Assembly: GCF_900215335.1 (NCBI RefSeq)
Contig: NZ_OCMT01000001.1
Location: 620,001-684,000 of the forward strand
DNA length: 64,000 nucleotides
Origin: Pedobacter xixiisoli
GTDB lineage: Bacteria > Bacteroidota > Bacteroidia > Sphingobacteriales > Sphingobacteriaceae
Direction of reading: 5' to 3'
Shown here in pieces: positions 43,443 through 52,400 of this stretch. The notes beneath the pieces are model-generated. The model was not told the origin of the DNA. It saw only the letters and a program-made list of their open reading frames with translations, and searched no databases. How positions within the stretch are numbered: the first letter of the stretch is position 1; every line of letters begins with the position of its first letter. The position numbers were made by a program, and so were the translations under genes.

Positions 43443-44933
43443 ATGTATCAAGACCACACCACCACCGAAATCGATAATTTTTTAACCAAATCTCAAGTAG
43501 CTTTTTATCAGTACAAAAACTCATCACTTAAAGAACGAGCTAATTTCATGCGTACAATTGCTTTAGAAATTGAGGCTTTGGGAGAGGAATTGATTGAAAC
43601 TGCTGCTGCGGAAACTCACCTGTCGGAAAAGCGATTATATGCAGAACGGAAACGTACCATTTTCCAATTGAATAGCTACGCCAATGCAGCGGAAAGAGGC
43701 GATTGGTTAGAAGTACGTATTGATATAGGTAGTGCAAGTGCTACTCCTCCAAAACCTGATTTAAGAAAGATGTTGGTGCCTTTGGGGCCAGTGGTTGTTT
43801 TCGGCGCTAGCAATTTTCCATTCGCCTATTCAACTGCTGGTGGCGATACGGCTTGTGCCTTTGCGGCAGGTTGTCCCGTAATTGTGAAAGCACATCCTGC
43901 ACATGTAAAAACTTCAACGTTGGTGGCAAAAGCAATTTTGTCTGCGGTAGAAAAATGTAAAATGCCAGAAGGGATTTTCGCCCATGTTTATGGTGCTGAC
44001 TTTAAAATAGGAACATATTTGGTTAAACACGAAGCCGTAAAGGCAGTAGGGTTTACAGGTTCTTACGGCGGTGGTAGGGCTTTGTTCGATTTAGCAAACC
44101 AACGTAAAACACCAATCCCTGTTTTTGCAGAAATGGGTAGCATTAATCCCGTGTTTTTATTGCCAAATAAGTTAGAAAATGACCATCAATGGATTGCAGA
44201 ACAAATGAGTCGCTCCATTACTCAAGATATGGGGCAGTTTTGTACTAACCCAGGTTTAATAATAGCCGTTAAAAGCGATGCTTTAGGTCTGTATATCAAA
44301 CAACTGGTACAAAACATCGAAGAAGTACAACCTGCAAGAATGCTACATAAGGGCATCGCTAAAAGTTTTACTGAGAATAGAAACAAGGCAATCACACAAG
44401 ATGATGTAGAAGTGATTTACGAAAATGAAATCCAAACAGATGATGAAAAAGGCATTGTTACCATCGCTACGGTTTCAGGAAAATCATTCTTGAATAACCA
44501 TCAATTGCATGAAGAGGTATTTGGTCCCTTTTCTTTACTTGTAATTTGTGAAGATGAAAAGGAACTTTTAACAGTAGCAGAAAGCTTAGAAGGTCAGTTA
44601 ACAACTACCTTAATGGCAACAAAGTCAGATATTACTCACCATTCGCAACTGCTCAACATACTTAAAGAAAAGTGCGGCAGATTGGTGCTTAATGGCGTTC
44701 CAACTGGGGTAGAAGTGGCTTTGGCAATGCATCACGGTGGCCCATTTCCTTCGTCGACAGATAGTAGGTTTACCGCAGTAGGGGCAGACGGGATCAAGCG
44801 CTTTGCTAGGCCAGTGAGCTTTCAAAACTGGAACGATGAATTTTTGCCAGATGAACTGAAAAATGAAAATCCATTAAACATTTGGCGTACGGTAAATAAT
44901 GAATTGACAAAGAATGTGATTTTAGAAATATGA
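43443..44933 (+). CDS. NADP-type aldehyde dehydrogenase (2,5-dioxovalerate dehydrogenase-like)
   Basis: 496 residues, cytoplasmic. The catalytic Cys is C267 in GQFCTNPG and the general-base Glu is E230 in FAEMGSINP. The cofactor region includes FGASNFPFAYSTAGGDTACAFAAGCPVIVKAHP and GFTGSYGGG. FxEMGSINPVF and FCTNPG place it with aldehyde dehydrogenase (NADP+) proteins that oxidise alpha-ketoglutaric semialdehyde at the end of oxidative hexuronate or pentose pathways. The C-terminus (THHSQLLNIL, NGVPTGVEVALAMHHGGPFPSSTDSRFTAVG) is typical of that branch. A link to pectin sugar catabolism is plausible, but no other enzyme of that oxidative route is nearby. It is preceded by a tandem repeat and followed directly by an inverted-repeat element. 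Confidence 0.85.
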   Translation: MYQDHTTTEIDNFLTKSQVAFYQYKNSSLKERANFMRTIALEIEALGEELIETAAAETHLSEKRLYAERKRTIFQLNSYANAAERGDWLEVRIDIGSASATPPKPDLRKMLVPLGPVVVFGASNFPFAYSTAGGDTACAFAAGCPVIVKAHPAHVKTSTLVAKAILSAVEKCKMPEGIFAHVYGADFKIGTYLVKHEAVKAVGFTGSYGGGRALFDLANQRKTPIPVFAEMGSINPVFLLPNKLENDHQWIAEQMSRSITQDMGQFCTNPGLIIAVKSDALGLYIKQLVQNIEEVQPARMLHKGIAKSFTENRNKAITQDDVEVIYENEIQTDDEKGIVTIATVSGKSFLNNHQLHEEVFGPFSLLVICEDEKELLTVAESLEGQLTTTLMATKSDITHHSQLLNILKEKCGRLVLNGVPTGVEVALAMHHGGPFPSSTDSRFTAVGADGIKRFARPVSFQNWNDEFLPDELKNENPLNIWRTVNNELTKNVILEI

Positions 44934-45010
44934 GCCACAGATACACAGATGTCGTATTTTTATTCGGTTATATTGTAGCATAATCGAAAATTGATCTGTG
45001 CATCTGTGGC
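44934..45010. repeat. Inverted-repeat element directly after the aldehyde dehydrogenase stop
   Basis: Arms GCCACAGATACACAGAT and ATCTGTGCATCTGTGGC (17 bp, one mismatch) enclose a 43-nt AT-rich centre. The left arm starts at the base after the stop codon. It has no T-run and looks like a dispersed palindromic element rather than a standard terminator, though it may stabilise mRNA 3' ends. Confidence 0.75.
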
Positions 45011-45068
45011 AAAACAATCTTAATTAATATTTAATCTATAGAAATAGTAGTCTTTTAATAAATATTGC

Positions 45069-45076
45069 TAATTTTG
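45069..45076 (+). promoter_or_regulatory. Possible -7 element of the alpha/beta hydrolase gene
   Basis: TAATTTTG matches TAnnTTTG exactly and lies 35 bp before the start codon. No TTTG is visible at the expected -33 position, so this is a weak call. Confidence 0.35.
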
Positions 45077-45110
45077 AATAATTGACGGTTTTTACCGAAA
45101 GTTTTAAGAT

Positions 45111-45866
45111 ATGCAATTACAAATTAATCAAGCTTTAGCTGCTAATTCAATACATTATCCAACAACAGCTGCGAAAGATATTGTGCTTTTGCATGGTTTG
45201 TTTGGTAACCTCAGTAATTGGAAAGCAGTACAGCAAGAACTCTCTCCAAATTATCAGGTGTGGACACCACAATTACCTCTTTTCAACCACTTTCTGGGAG
45301 GTGGATTAAATAAACTGGTAGATTTTTTGGAGGATTATCTTCAAGAACATCAAATTAAAAATCCCATACTAATTGGTAATTCTTTAGGCGGCCATGTGGC
45401 ATTGCTTTATACCTTAAAATATCCTGAAAAAGTAGAACGTTTGGTACTTACTGGAAGTTCTGGTTTGTACGAAAATTCTTTTGGCGGCACTTTTCCTCGT
45501 GTAAAAGATTATCAGTACATCAAACAGAAAATAGAAGATGTTTTTGATAGGAAGGAAGTGGTAGACGAGGAAATGGTATCTTATGTATTTGATATCGTAC
45601 AGCAAAAATCTAAAGCTTTGTCGGTAATTATGCTAGCTAGAGATGCACAAAAGCAAAACCTGAAAGAGCTACTTCATTTTATTAAAATCCCCGTTTTACT
45701 GATTTGGGGATTACAGGATATTGTTACCCCGCCAGAAGTTGCGGAAGAATTTTACCAGTATTTACCTAATGCTACGCTGCACTATATAGATCGTTGTGGT
45801 CATGCGCCAATGATGGAGCAACCCGAACTTTTTAATGGTTACGTAAGTAATTTTCTAGCATCTTAA
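45111..45866 (+). CDS. Alpha/beta-hydrolase
   Basis: 251 residues, cytoplasmic. The opening IVLLHGLFGNLSNWKAV contains the oxyanion-hole HG motif. The nucleophile elbow is GNSLGGH (S91), the acid is D203 in GLQDIVTPPEVA and the His is H231 in DRCGHAPMMEQP, a complete catalytic triad. A lid region lies between about 115 and 175. The family covers esterases, C-C hydrolases and lactonases, so the substrate cannot be assigned. The next gene, a membrane hydroxylase, starts one base after its stop codon, implying co-expression. A shared role in lipid or pigment modification is possible but not shown. Confidence 0.88.
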   Translation: MQLQINQALAANSIHYPTTAAKDIVLLHGLFGNLSNWKAVQQELSPNYQVWTPQLPLFNHFLGGGLNKLVDFLEDYLQEHQIKNPILIGNSLGGHVALLYTLKYPEKVERLVLTGSSGLYENSFGGTFPRVKDYQYIKQKIEDVFDRKEVVDEEMVSYVFDIVQQKSKALSVIMLARDAQKQNLKELLHFIKIPVLLIWGLQDIVTPPEVAEEFYQYLPNATLHYIDRCGHAPMMEQPELFNGYVSNFLAS

Positions 45867-45867
45867 T

Positions 45868-47088
45868 ATGGAAAAGATAAATTATCTGGCTTTTGCCATA
45901 CCTGCTTTTTTCTTGTTCGTATATTTGGAATATATGTTGGCTGTAAGCAAAAAGAAAGCATATTTATTTAAGTACGAAAGCTCGGTTTCTAATATCAGTA
46001 TTGGTATCGCAGAGCGATTATTGAACCTTTTCATCGCTGCCAGTTTTTATGAGTTGTTCAATTATGTTTATCAGCATTATGCTGTGTTTAACATTCCAAA
46101 CGCCTGGTGGGTATGGGTTTTACTCATTCTAGCTACAGATTTTGTTTGGTATTGGTATCACCGATTAGGGCACGAAGTTAATTTCTTGTGGGCAGCACAT
46201 ATTGTACATCATCAAAGCGAGGAGTTTAATTTAACGGTTTCGGCACGTATTACTACTTTTCAGGCTTTAATTAGAGGTGTTTTTTGGTGTGCACTGCCAT
46301 TTTTAGGCTTTCATCCGTTAATGGTTACCGTAATTTTAACAGTGCATGGTGCCTATTCATTTTTTACGCATACGCAGATGATTGGCAAATTAGGATGGTT
46401 AGAAAACATACTAATCACGCCATCGCTACATGGGGTTCACCATGCCAGTGATGATAAATATCTCGACAAGAATTATGGAGATGTATTTACGTTTTGGGAT
46501 AAAATGTTCGGTACCTATCAGAAAGAAGAAGAGGCACCTACTTACGGTTTAACGCATCCAATAAAAAGCCACAGTTTTTTATGGCAGCACTTCCATTATT
46601 ATTTGGAGATTATAGAGGCTTGCAGTAGAACATCAGGATTTGCCAATAAAATTAAAGTGGTTTTTGGCAGTCCAGCGTTGTTAGATCAGGATATTAGGCC
46701 AGCGTTAGAACGTAGGTTTTTGCAACATAAAGTAAAAGCACCTGCTAAATTTAAATTAAAGGGTTATATCAATATACAGCTCGTATTGAGTGTGATATTA
46801 TTGACCACAACAACAGCTTTTTGGTCGTATTTAAATTTGGCTGATGGGATTTTAATTGCGCTGTTTGTACTCATCACTCTAATTAATTGTGGCGCATTGT
46901 TAGAGCAACGCCGCTGGATTTATTACCTAGAATGTGTAAGGCTTATTTTCTTATTTGGATTTGTCTTCTACAAACTCGATTGGGTAGAATTGATATTCTT
47001 GCCAACAATAGTCCTTATTATTTTGGAGAGAACCTTTGCATTGAGCAGTTTGTATAAAAACTACGTTTTGCGTTACGAAGAAGGGTGA
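45868..47088 (+). CDS. Sterol desaturase / fatty acid hydroxylase family membrane protein
   Basis: 406 residues. Several membrane helices surround a di-iron His cluster: HRLGHE, HIVHHQSEEFN, a His in the HGAYSFFTHTQ region and HGVHHASDDKYLDKNYG. This is the FA_hydroxylase (PF04116-type) signature found in sterol desaturases, fatty acid hydroxylases and alkylglycerol monooxygenase. Compared with the ~280-residue core, there is a C-terminal extension of about 120 residues with three or four further membrane helices (INIQLVLSVILLTTTTAFWSY onward), a layout seen in alkylglycerol monooxygenase-like proteins. It uses O2 to hydroxylate or desaturate a lipid in the inner membrane; the exact lipid is unknown. 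It is co-transcribed with the alpha/beta-hydrolase. Confidence 0.87.
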   Translation: MEKINYLAFAIPAFFLFVYLEYMLAVSKKKAYLFKYESSVSNISIGIAERLLNLFIAASFYELFNYVYQHYAVFNIPNAWWVWVLLILATDFVWYWYHRLGHEVNFLWAAHIVHHQSEEFNLTVSARITTFQALIRGVFWCALPFLGFHPLMVTVILTVHGAYSFFTHTQMIGKLGWLENILITPSLHGVHHASDDKYLDKNYGDVFTFWDKMFGTYQKEEEAPTYGLTHPIKSHSFLWQHFHYYLEIIEACSRTSGFANKIKVVFGSPALLDQDIRPALERRFLQHKVKAPAKFKLKGYINIQLVLSVILLTTTTAFWSYLNLADGILIALFVLITLINCGALLEQRRWIYYLECVRLIFLFGFVFYKLDWVELIFLPTIVLIILERTFALSSLYKNYVLRYEEG

Positions 47089-47170
47089 TGTAATGGTTAA
47101 TTGTAAATGATAAATTATTAATGACAAGCGATATTTAAAGCATTAACAATTAACGATTAATCATTATAAA

Positions 47171-47620
47171 TTATACTTCTGCTTTGTTTGGTACTATTAA
47201 AACAGGACAGGCAGATTTTCTAGCCACGTGTTCGGCTACACTACCCATTAAAAAGTGATTGATGCCAGTTCTGCCGTGTGTGCCAATCACAATTAAATCT
47301 GCACTCCATTCTTCCGATTGTTGCAAAATACCATTGGTTGCGGTATCGAGCACCGATAAATAAGTGGTTTTTCTATCGTTACCAAATTTTGCTTCTATTT
47401 CTTTGAGTAACACATGGCTATTTTCTAGACTATTATCATATAAATCCACAATAGCTGGTGTAAAACCAAAGTCTGGATTGGCGATTGGCGGAGCTGGTTC
47501 AACGATGTTTAACAAAGCTACCTCTGCACCATATAGCGCAGCCATTTCATATCCGGCTTTTGCCGCTTTTTCTGCCGAAACACTATTATCTACTGCAATT
47601 AAAATTCTTTTATAATTCAT
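47171..47620 (-). CDS. Universal stress protein (UspA family)
   Basis: 149 residues, a single Usp domain. The opening YKRILIAVDNSVSAEKAAKAGYEMA and the C-terminal GTHGRTGINHFLMGSVAEHV are characteristic. The latter fits the ATP-binding G-x2-G-x9-G-S pattern of the ATP-binding subgroup. The ending CPVLIVPNK is standard. It is cytoplasmic and probably dimeric. It is divergent from the NlpC/P60 gene across about 124 bp and has no close operon partner. Physiological role is general stress by family analogy. Confidence 0.93.
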   Translation of the reverse strand: MNYKRILIAVDNSVSAEKAAKAGYEMAALYGAEVALLNIVEPAPPIANPDFGFTPAIVDLYDNSLENSHVLLKEIEAKFGNDRKTTYLSVLDTATNGILQQSEEWSADLIVIGTHGRTGINHFLMGSVAEHVARKSACPVLIVPNKAEV

Positions 47621-47744
47621 GGCGTTGTATTTTTGTTTCCACTAAATAACAAATTGTAAGCTATAAAGTTTCCCACAAAAGGGCATAAAATAGGCTGATT
47701 TTTATCACATATTTAAGTACTTTTATTGCAATTCATTTTTTATT

Positions 47745-48524
47745 ATGGAAATATATCACGTTTGTCGCATTGCCGTAGCACCTCTCAGAAAAGAACCATC
47801 TGACAGAAGCGAAATTGTTTCGCAATTGCTTTTCGGCGATAGAGTAATCTTAGTAGAAAAAACTGAAAAATGGTGCTTCGTTAAAACACATCATGATCAT
47901 TACGAAGGCTGGATGGATTACAAGCAGTTGCAAAAAATCACTGCCTTGCAATATAATGATGAACAGAGCTATCAATACCTTGCCGCACTAACTTTCGATA
48001 ACCGTTTAGTGGATGATGCAGGAACAACCTATTATTTGAGTCCAGCAAGTACCTTGCCTTTTTACCAAGATGGCTACTGCTATTTGGGCGAAGAAAGGTT
48101 TGAAGTAAAAACTGAACCAATCCTTCCTAATTCGGCTGATTTTGCAGCAAAAATAGAAGAAACAGCCAAGTTCTTTTTGAACTCGCCTTATTTATGGGGT
48201 GGTCGTACGTTTTTTGGTATTGATTGCTCTGGGTTTGTACAAGCCGTTTATAAATTATTGGGTTTAAGTTTGCATAGAGATGCTTCTCAGCAAGTGGAGC
48301 AGGGAGATTTAGTAGATTTCCTAGCTTCGGCAAGATTAGGAGATTTGGCTTTCTTTGATAACGAAGAGGGAAAAATTACCCATGTTGGTTTGATGTTGAG
48401 CAATGACAAGATTATACATTCGGCTGGTAAAGTACGCATAGACCCCATAGATAACCAAGGAATTTATAACCTAGAGTTGGATAGGTATACGCACAAATTG
48501 AGAGTGATTAAAAGATTTGTTTAG
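47745..48524 (+). CDS. NlpC/P60 family cysteine peptidase with SH3 domain (C40)
   Basis: 259 residues with no signal peptide. A bacterial SH3-like domain occupies about 1-62 (VAPLRKEPSDRSEIVSQLLFGDRV, GWMDYKQL), followed by a second SH3-like segment to about 120. The NlpC/P60 domain (about 135-255) has C161 in FFGIDCSGFVQAVY, H213 in KITHVGLML and H225 in IIHSAG as the Cys-His-polar triad. This resembles the dipeptidyl-peptidase VI/YkfC group, which cuts gamma-D-Glu-diamino acid bonds in murein peptides. Lack of a signal peptide suggests action on recycled muropeptides in the cytoplasm. Confidence 0.9.
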   Translation: MEIYHVCRIAVAPLRKEPSDRSEIVSQLLFGDRVILVEKTEKWCFVKTHHDHYEGWMDYKQLQKITALQYNDEQSYQYLAALTFDNRLVDDAGTTYYLSPASTLPFYQDGYCYLGEERFEVKTEPILPNSADFAAKIEETAKFFLNSPYLWGGRTFFGIDCSGFVQAVYKLLGLSLHRDASQQVEQGDLVDFLASARLGDLAFFDNEEGKITHVGLMLSNDKIIHSAGKVRIDPIDNQGIYNLELDRYTHKLRVIKRFV

Positions 48525-48611
48525 GTAATAGGATTTAGGTAAAAGGTATTAGGTTTTAGTGAATATACCAAGATCAAGAAAAACTAAACCCTAATGCCTA
48601 ACCCCTAGCCA
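48525..48611. repeat. Imperfect inverted repeat between convergent genes
   Basis: TTAGGTAAAAGGTATTAGG-like words on the left are mirrored by CCCTAATGCCTAACCCC-like words on the right, forming an imperfect long hairpin between the NlpC/P60 and YceH gene ends. There is no clear T-run; it may serve as a transcription barrier. Confidence 0.45.
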
Positions 48612-49259
48612 CTAATAAAGTTCCTTCATCAATTTCTCAAAATTCTCTTTCAGTTCTGCTAATTCGGTCTCTAACTTAGCTACTCTTTCTTCTAATGCAG
48701 AATTAGACCTAGCTGGAGTTTCATCTGTAGCAAAATCCTCTTCGTTAAATTCTACATCACCGCTAAATAGGTGTGCGTAACGTTGTTCTTTTTGTCCAGC
48801 TCGTTTGGGTAGTTGTTTGATATAGCCTTCGCTAGCCAATTTTTCCAAAGTTTGGTTTACTTCTTCTAAAGTTTCAAACTCGTGTAACCTGCCAGAGTTG
48901 GTATTGATTTCTCCAGGCGTTTGTGGTCCGCGAAGAAACAAAAGGCACATTACCGCTACTTCCGAAGGTAAAAGTGGATAAACGATAGCAAAATTATGCT
49001 TGTACTTGGTAGCTCTGCTCGAGCCTCCCATAGCAGTAGACATCAAACCGCCTATTTTCAATGAATTTAATGCCGCACCAATGGTTTCTTCGTCATAATT
49101 AACCACAGGTTTCCTTGATGTTTTCTGGTTACAGGCCGAAACTAATCCGTTCATGGTCATTGGGTAATAGTCGGGCGTAGTCCTCGCTTTTTCCATTAAG
49201 GAACCTAGAACTCTAATTTGTTCGGCAGTAAGTACAGGTATTTTTATTTCGTTGTCCAT
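48612..49259 (-). CDS. YceH family protein (DUF480)
   Basis: 215 residues. The family opening LTAEQIRVLGSLMEKARTTPDYYPMTMNGLVSACNQKTSRKPV is unmistakable. A second winged-helix unit follows (VAVMCLLFLRGPQTPGEINTNSGRLHEFETLEEVNQTLEKLA) and then GYIKQLPKRAGQKEQRYAHLFSG. The C-terminal 30 residues (LEERVAKLETELAELKENFEKLM) form a coiled coil. The two wHTH domains suggest nucleic-acid binding, but the function of YceH is not established. Length matches the family. Isolated minus-strand gene. Confidence 0.93.
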   Translation of the reverse strand: MDNEIKIPVLTAEQIRVLGSLMEKARTTPDYYPMTMNGLVSACNQKTSRKPVVNYDEETIGAALNSLKIGGLMSTAMGGSSRATKYKHNFAIVYPLLPSEVAVMCLLFLRGPQTPGEINTNSGRLHEFETLEEVNQTLEKLASEGYIKQLPKRAGQKEQRYAHLFSGDVEFNEEDFATDETPARSNSALEERVAKLETELAELKENFEKLMKELY

Positions 49260-49445
49260 TTGGCTAATTTAATCCATCAAAACCTAAAAACAAATAATAA
49301 ATAACATGTAACGAAATATATATACAGCACAGGCAAATACTAAAAAAAGATAAAGAGACGCAGTAAAACTGAAAATGATTAGTTTTATTTATTGTTGATT
49401 ATGGAAAATCTACATCTATGACATCAATTAATAAACTCATTGCTT

Positions 49446-52400
49446 ATGAAATTACGCTTACTCATTCTTTCTGCTTTTCTTACGTTCAACGCAGTAGCTC
49501 AAAATAAACTTTCTAAAAGTAAACAGGTTAGCGATGCTACATTTGTTTATAAAATTACCGACAAAGAGGCAGTATTTTTGCTAAAAGACAAGAAAGTAAA
49601 CGAAAGTTTTTATCATACATTAACTAGTTCTGATTATTATAAAGAATACCTGAAAAAGAATTTGCCTTTCGGGAATTATTTGCTGGTAAATGCAAGTGGT
49701 GGTTCATTAAATACAGTTTTTAAAGCAGAAAATAATGTTTCACTTCAATTTATTAATAATCAGAAAGATTTTCAGTTTTACATTGTAGATGTTAAAGGTA
49801 ATCTGATTGCCAATGCGTTAGTGGAAATTAATGGTAAAAAAAGAGCCCAGTACGATCGCAAAGCTAAATTATACCGAAGTACATACAGTAAAGAAAATGG
49901 TAAGCCTAAAGAAGATGGGCTCATTAAAGTGGTACATGAAGGGGTAAGTAATTTTTTTGAGTACGATTTGGATGATAATAATAGGTATTACGATAGGGAA
50001 GAAAGAGAAGATTGGTCGTTTTTTAAAAAAGTAGCTTATGCTTTTCCTGTTAAGTATTTTTGGCGACCATTTAAGAAAATCCATAACAAAAGAAAGACTA
50101 CCAAGCCTTTGTATGCGGGCTACATGGTTTTTAGCAAACCAATTTACAAACCATTAGATACCGTAAAATTTAAAGCTTACCTCATTAATTACAAGGGTGG
50201 GGAGATTAAAAATAAACCAGCGGATGTAGTTTTGAAAGTTGGTGGTAACAAGACTTTGGCTACCATAAATCCTTATAAAAATGGAGGTTACGAATATAGT
50301 TTCGTGCTGGCTGATAGTTTGAACTTAAAACTTGATAGAAATTACAGCATAAGTTTAGAAGAAAAAGCCAGAAATAAGAAGAAAGCATTCCATATTGCCA
50401 ACAATTTCCGTTACGAAGATTATGAGTTAAAAGCACTTGATTTTTCGCTCAGAACGGATAAGGATGTACAAACGAAAGACAGTTTAATCACAGTTTATTT
50501 CAAAGCAACTGATGAAAATGAGCTAGCTGTACCAGATGGTAGGGTAGAATTGGTACTAACCACTAACCATGTGAGCTATTATACCGATTACAAAGTTTTT
50601 TTGCCCGATACGCTTTGGAAAAAGAACATCACTCTAGAGCCTGTGGGCGAGACAAAATTAGTTTTACCTGCAGATATTTTTCCTAGGGCTAATTTCAGTT
50701 TTGATTTAGAAGCTAAATTCCTGAACAGCAATAACGAGGCTAGAACAGCATCAAAATCCTTAACTTATAACGATAGTAATTGGGCAAAAAAAACAAACAA
50801 AGCAATCGAAATAAAGTCTGAATTTAAGAAAGACAGTTTAGTTCTTTCTTATTTCGAGAATGGTAAAAGCCAAAGTCAATCATCGAAATTGATTAGTTAT
50901 ACAGCAAATGATATGGTGATAAATTCGCAACAAATCACCTTGCCTTTTAAAGTTAAAACAGATTATCGTGCTGAATATTATGAGGTAGAAACTCCAAAAG
51001 ACACAACCACAATCTATATCAATAGTTTGAAACCAGAGCTACAAATTAATGCAGTGCAGAATAAGGATAGCCTACGCGTGGTGGTGATAAATGAACATAA
51101 AATACCTTTTTGGTACACCATTTTTTCGGATAACAAAGTGTTTTTAAGAGGGTACACTCACCAATTAGATACTTTAATTAAAAACAACAGTAAGAAAGCA
51201 AGTCATATTCGAATCAATTACATCTGGGATGAAGATGAGATGACCAATGAAGTAAGTGCTTTTTACAATCTTAATCAGTTAAATTTAAAGTTGGTTGCGC
51301 CAGAAATGGTTTACCCTGGACAAAAAGTGAACATGCTGGTACAGGTAACCGATATTAACCACAAACCCGTTGCCGAAACTGATGTTACAGCACAAGCTTT
51401 TACCGCGAAATTTAAGGATGCACCTAGCGTTCGTTTGCCTTATTTGGGTCGAAAATATTTGATCCGCAAGCAAAGCAATATTAAGGTAGAGGCAGACGAA
51501 GCTTATGGCAGTGTGAGCAAAAATCTAGATAAGCTTGCTTGGATAAAATGGAGCAAAAGTTTAGGCTTGGATAGTATCGAATATTTTAAGTTTACCCATC
51601 CAAACCCTACTTATAATGTAATTGAAGCTACTAATGATTCCACCACGCAAGTAGCTCCATTTGTAATGTTAGATGGACAGATTTTACCTGCTAATATCGT
51701 TTATATCGATAATGTACCTGTGTTTTTTAGCCAAGCGCAACAACTACAACGCTACTCATTTTTGGTAACGCCAGGTTTGCACGATTTTAAAATACGCACT
51801 GCGGATAAATTGGTAACGGTTAAAAATTATCACATCACCGCTGGTAAAAAGACAATTTTTAGTGTTTTGGCAGATACTACAAATAAGTTCTTTGCTGTGA
51901 ACAAACCAACAACACTCACGCCAGAAGAAAGTCAGGAATTGGATAATTACATGATAAGAATTGCCAATAATTTTAACCTCAACAAAACAACGGTCGCTGC
52001 GCAACTAACGGATACTCGTTTGCTGATTAACCCAAATAACCGCAACGACAGAGAACTAGTAGTTGGCCCCATTAGAGAAAATCATTTGACATTCGATAAT
52101 GAAAAGTGGCACCAAAACTTTATGAAAGAAGCGGGCTATACTTACACTTTCGAGCCAGGTCTGATTAAGCAGAAATCTAATAAGACCAAATACGCATTTG
52201 ATACCAAATTGTATAATGGAAGTAGTAATGGAAACACCAATATAGCTAATGAGTACGCTTTGAAGAAGAAAGAAATAGACAAAATTTGGACCGATTTTTT
52301 GGATTTGCGCAGTCGTACTACAGAACTTTTTAGTATCGATTACACAAACTTAAAAACGTTTGGAAAACTGACGTACCATATAGATACAGCATTTACCAAT

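Noticed and set aside
49440..49445. TTG start for the macroglobulin-like protein
   Set aside because: The ATG two codons later opens a standard signal peptide, and no feature favours TTG.
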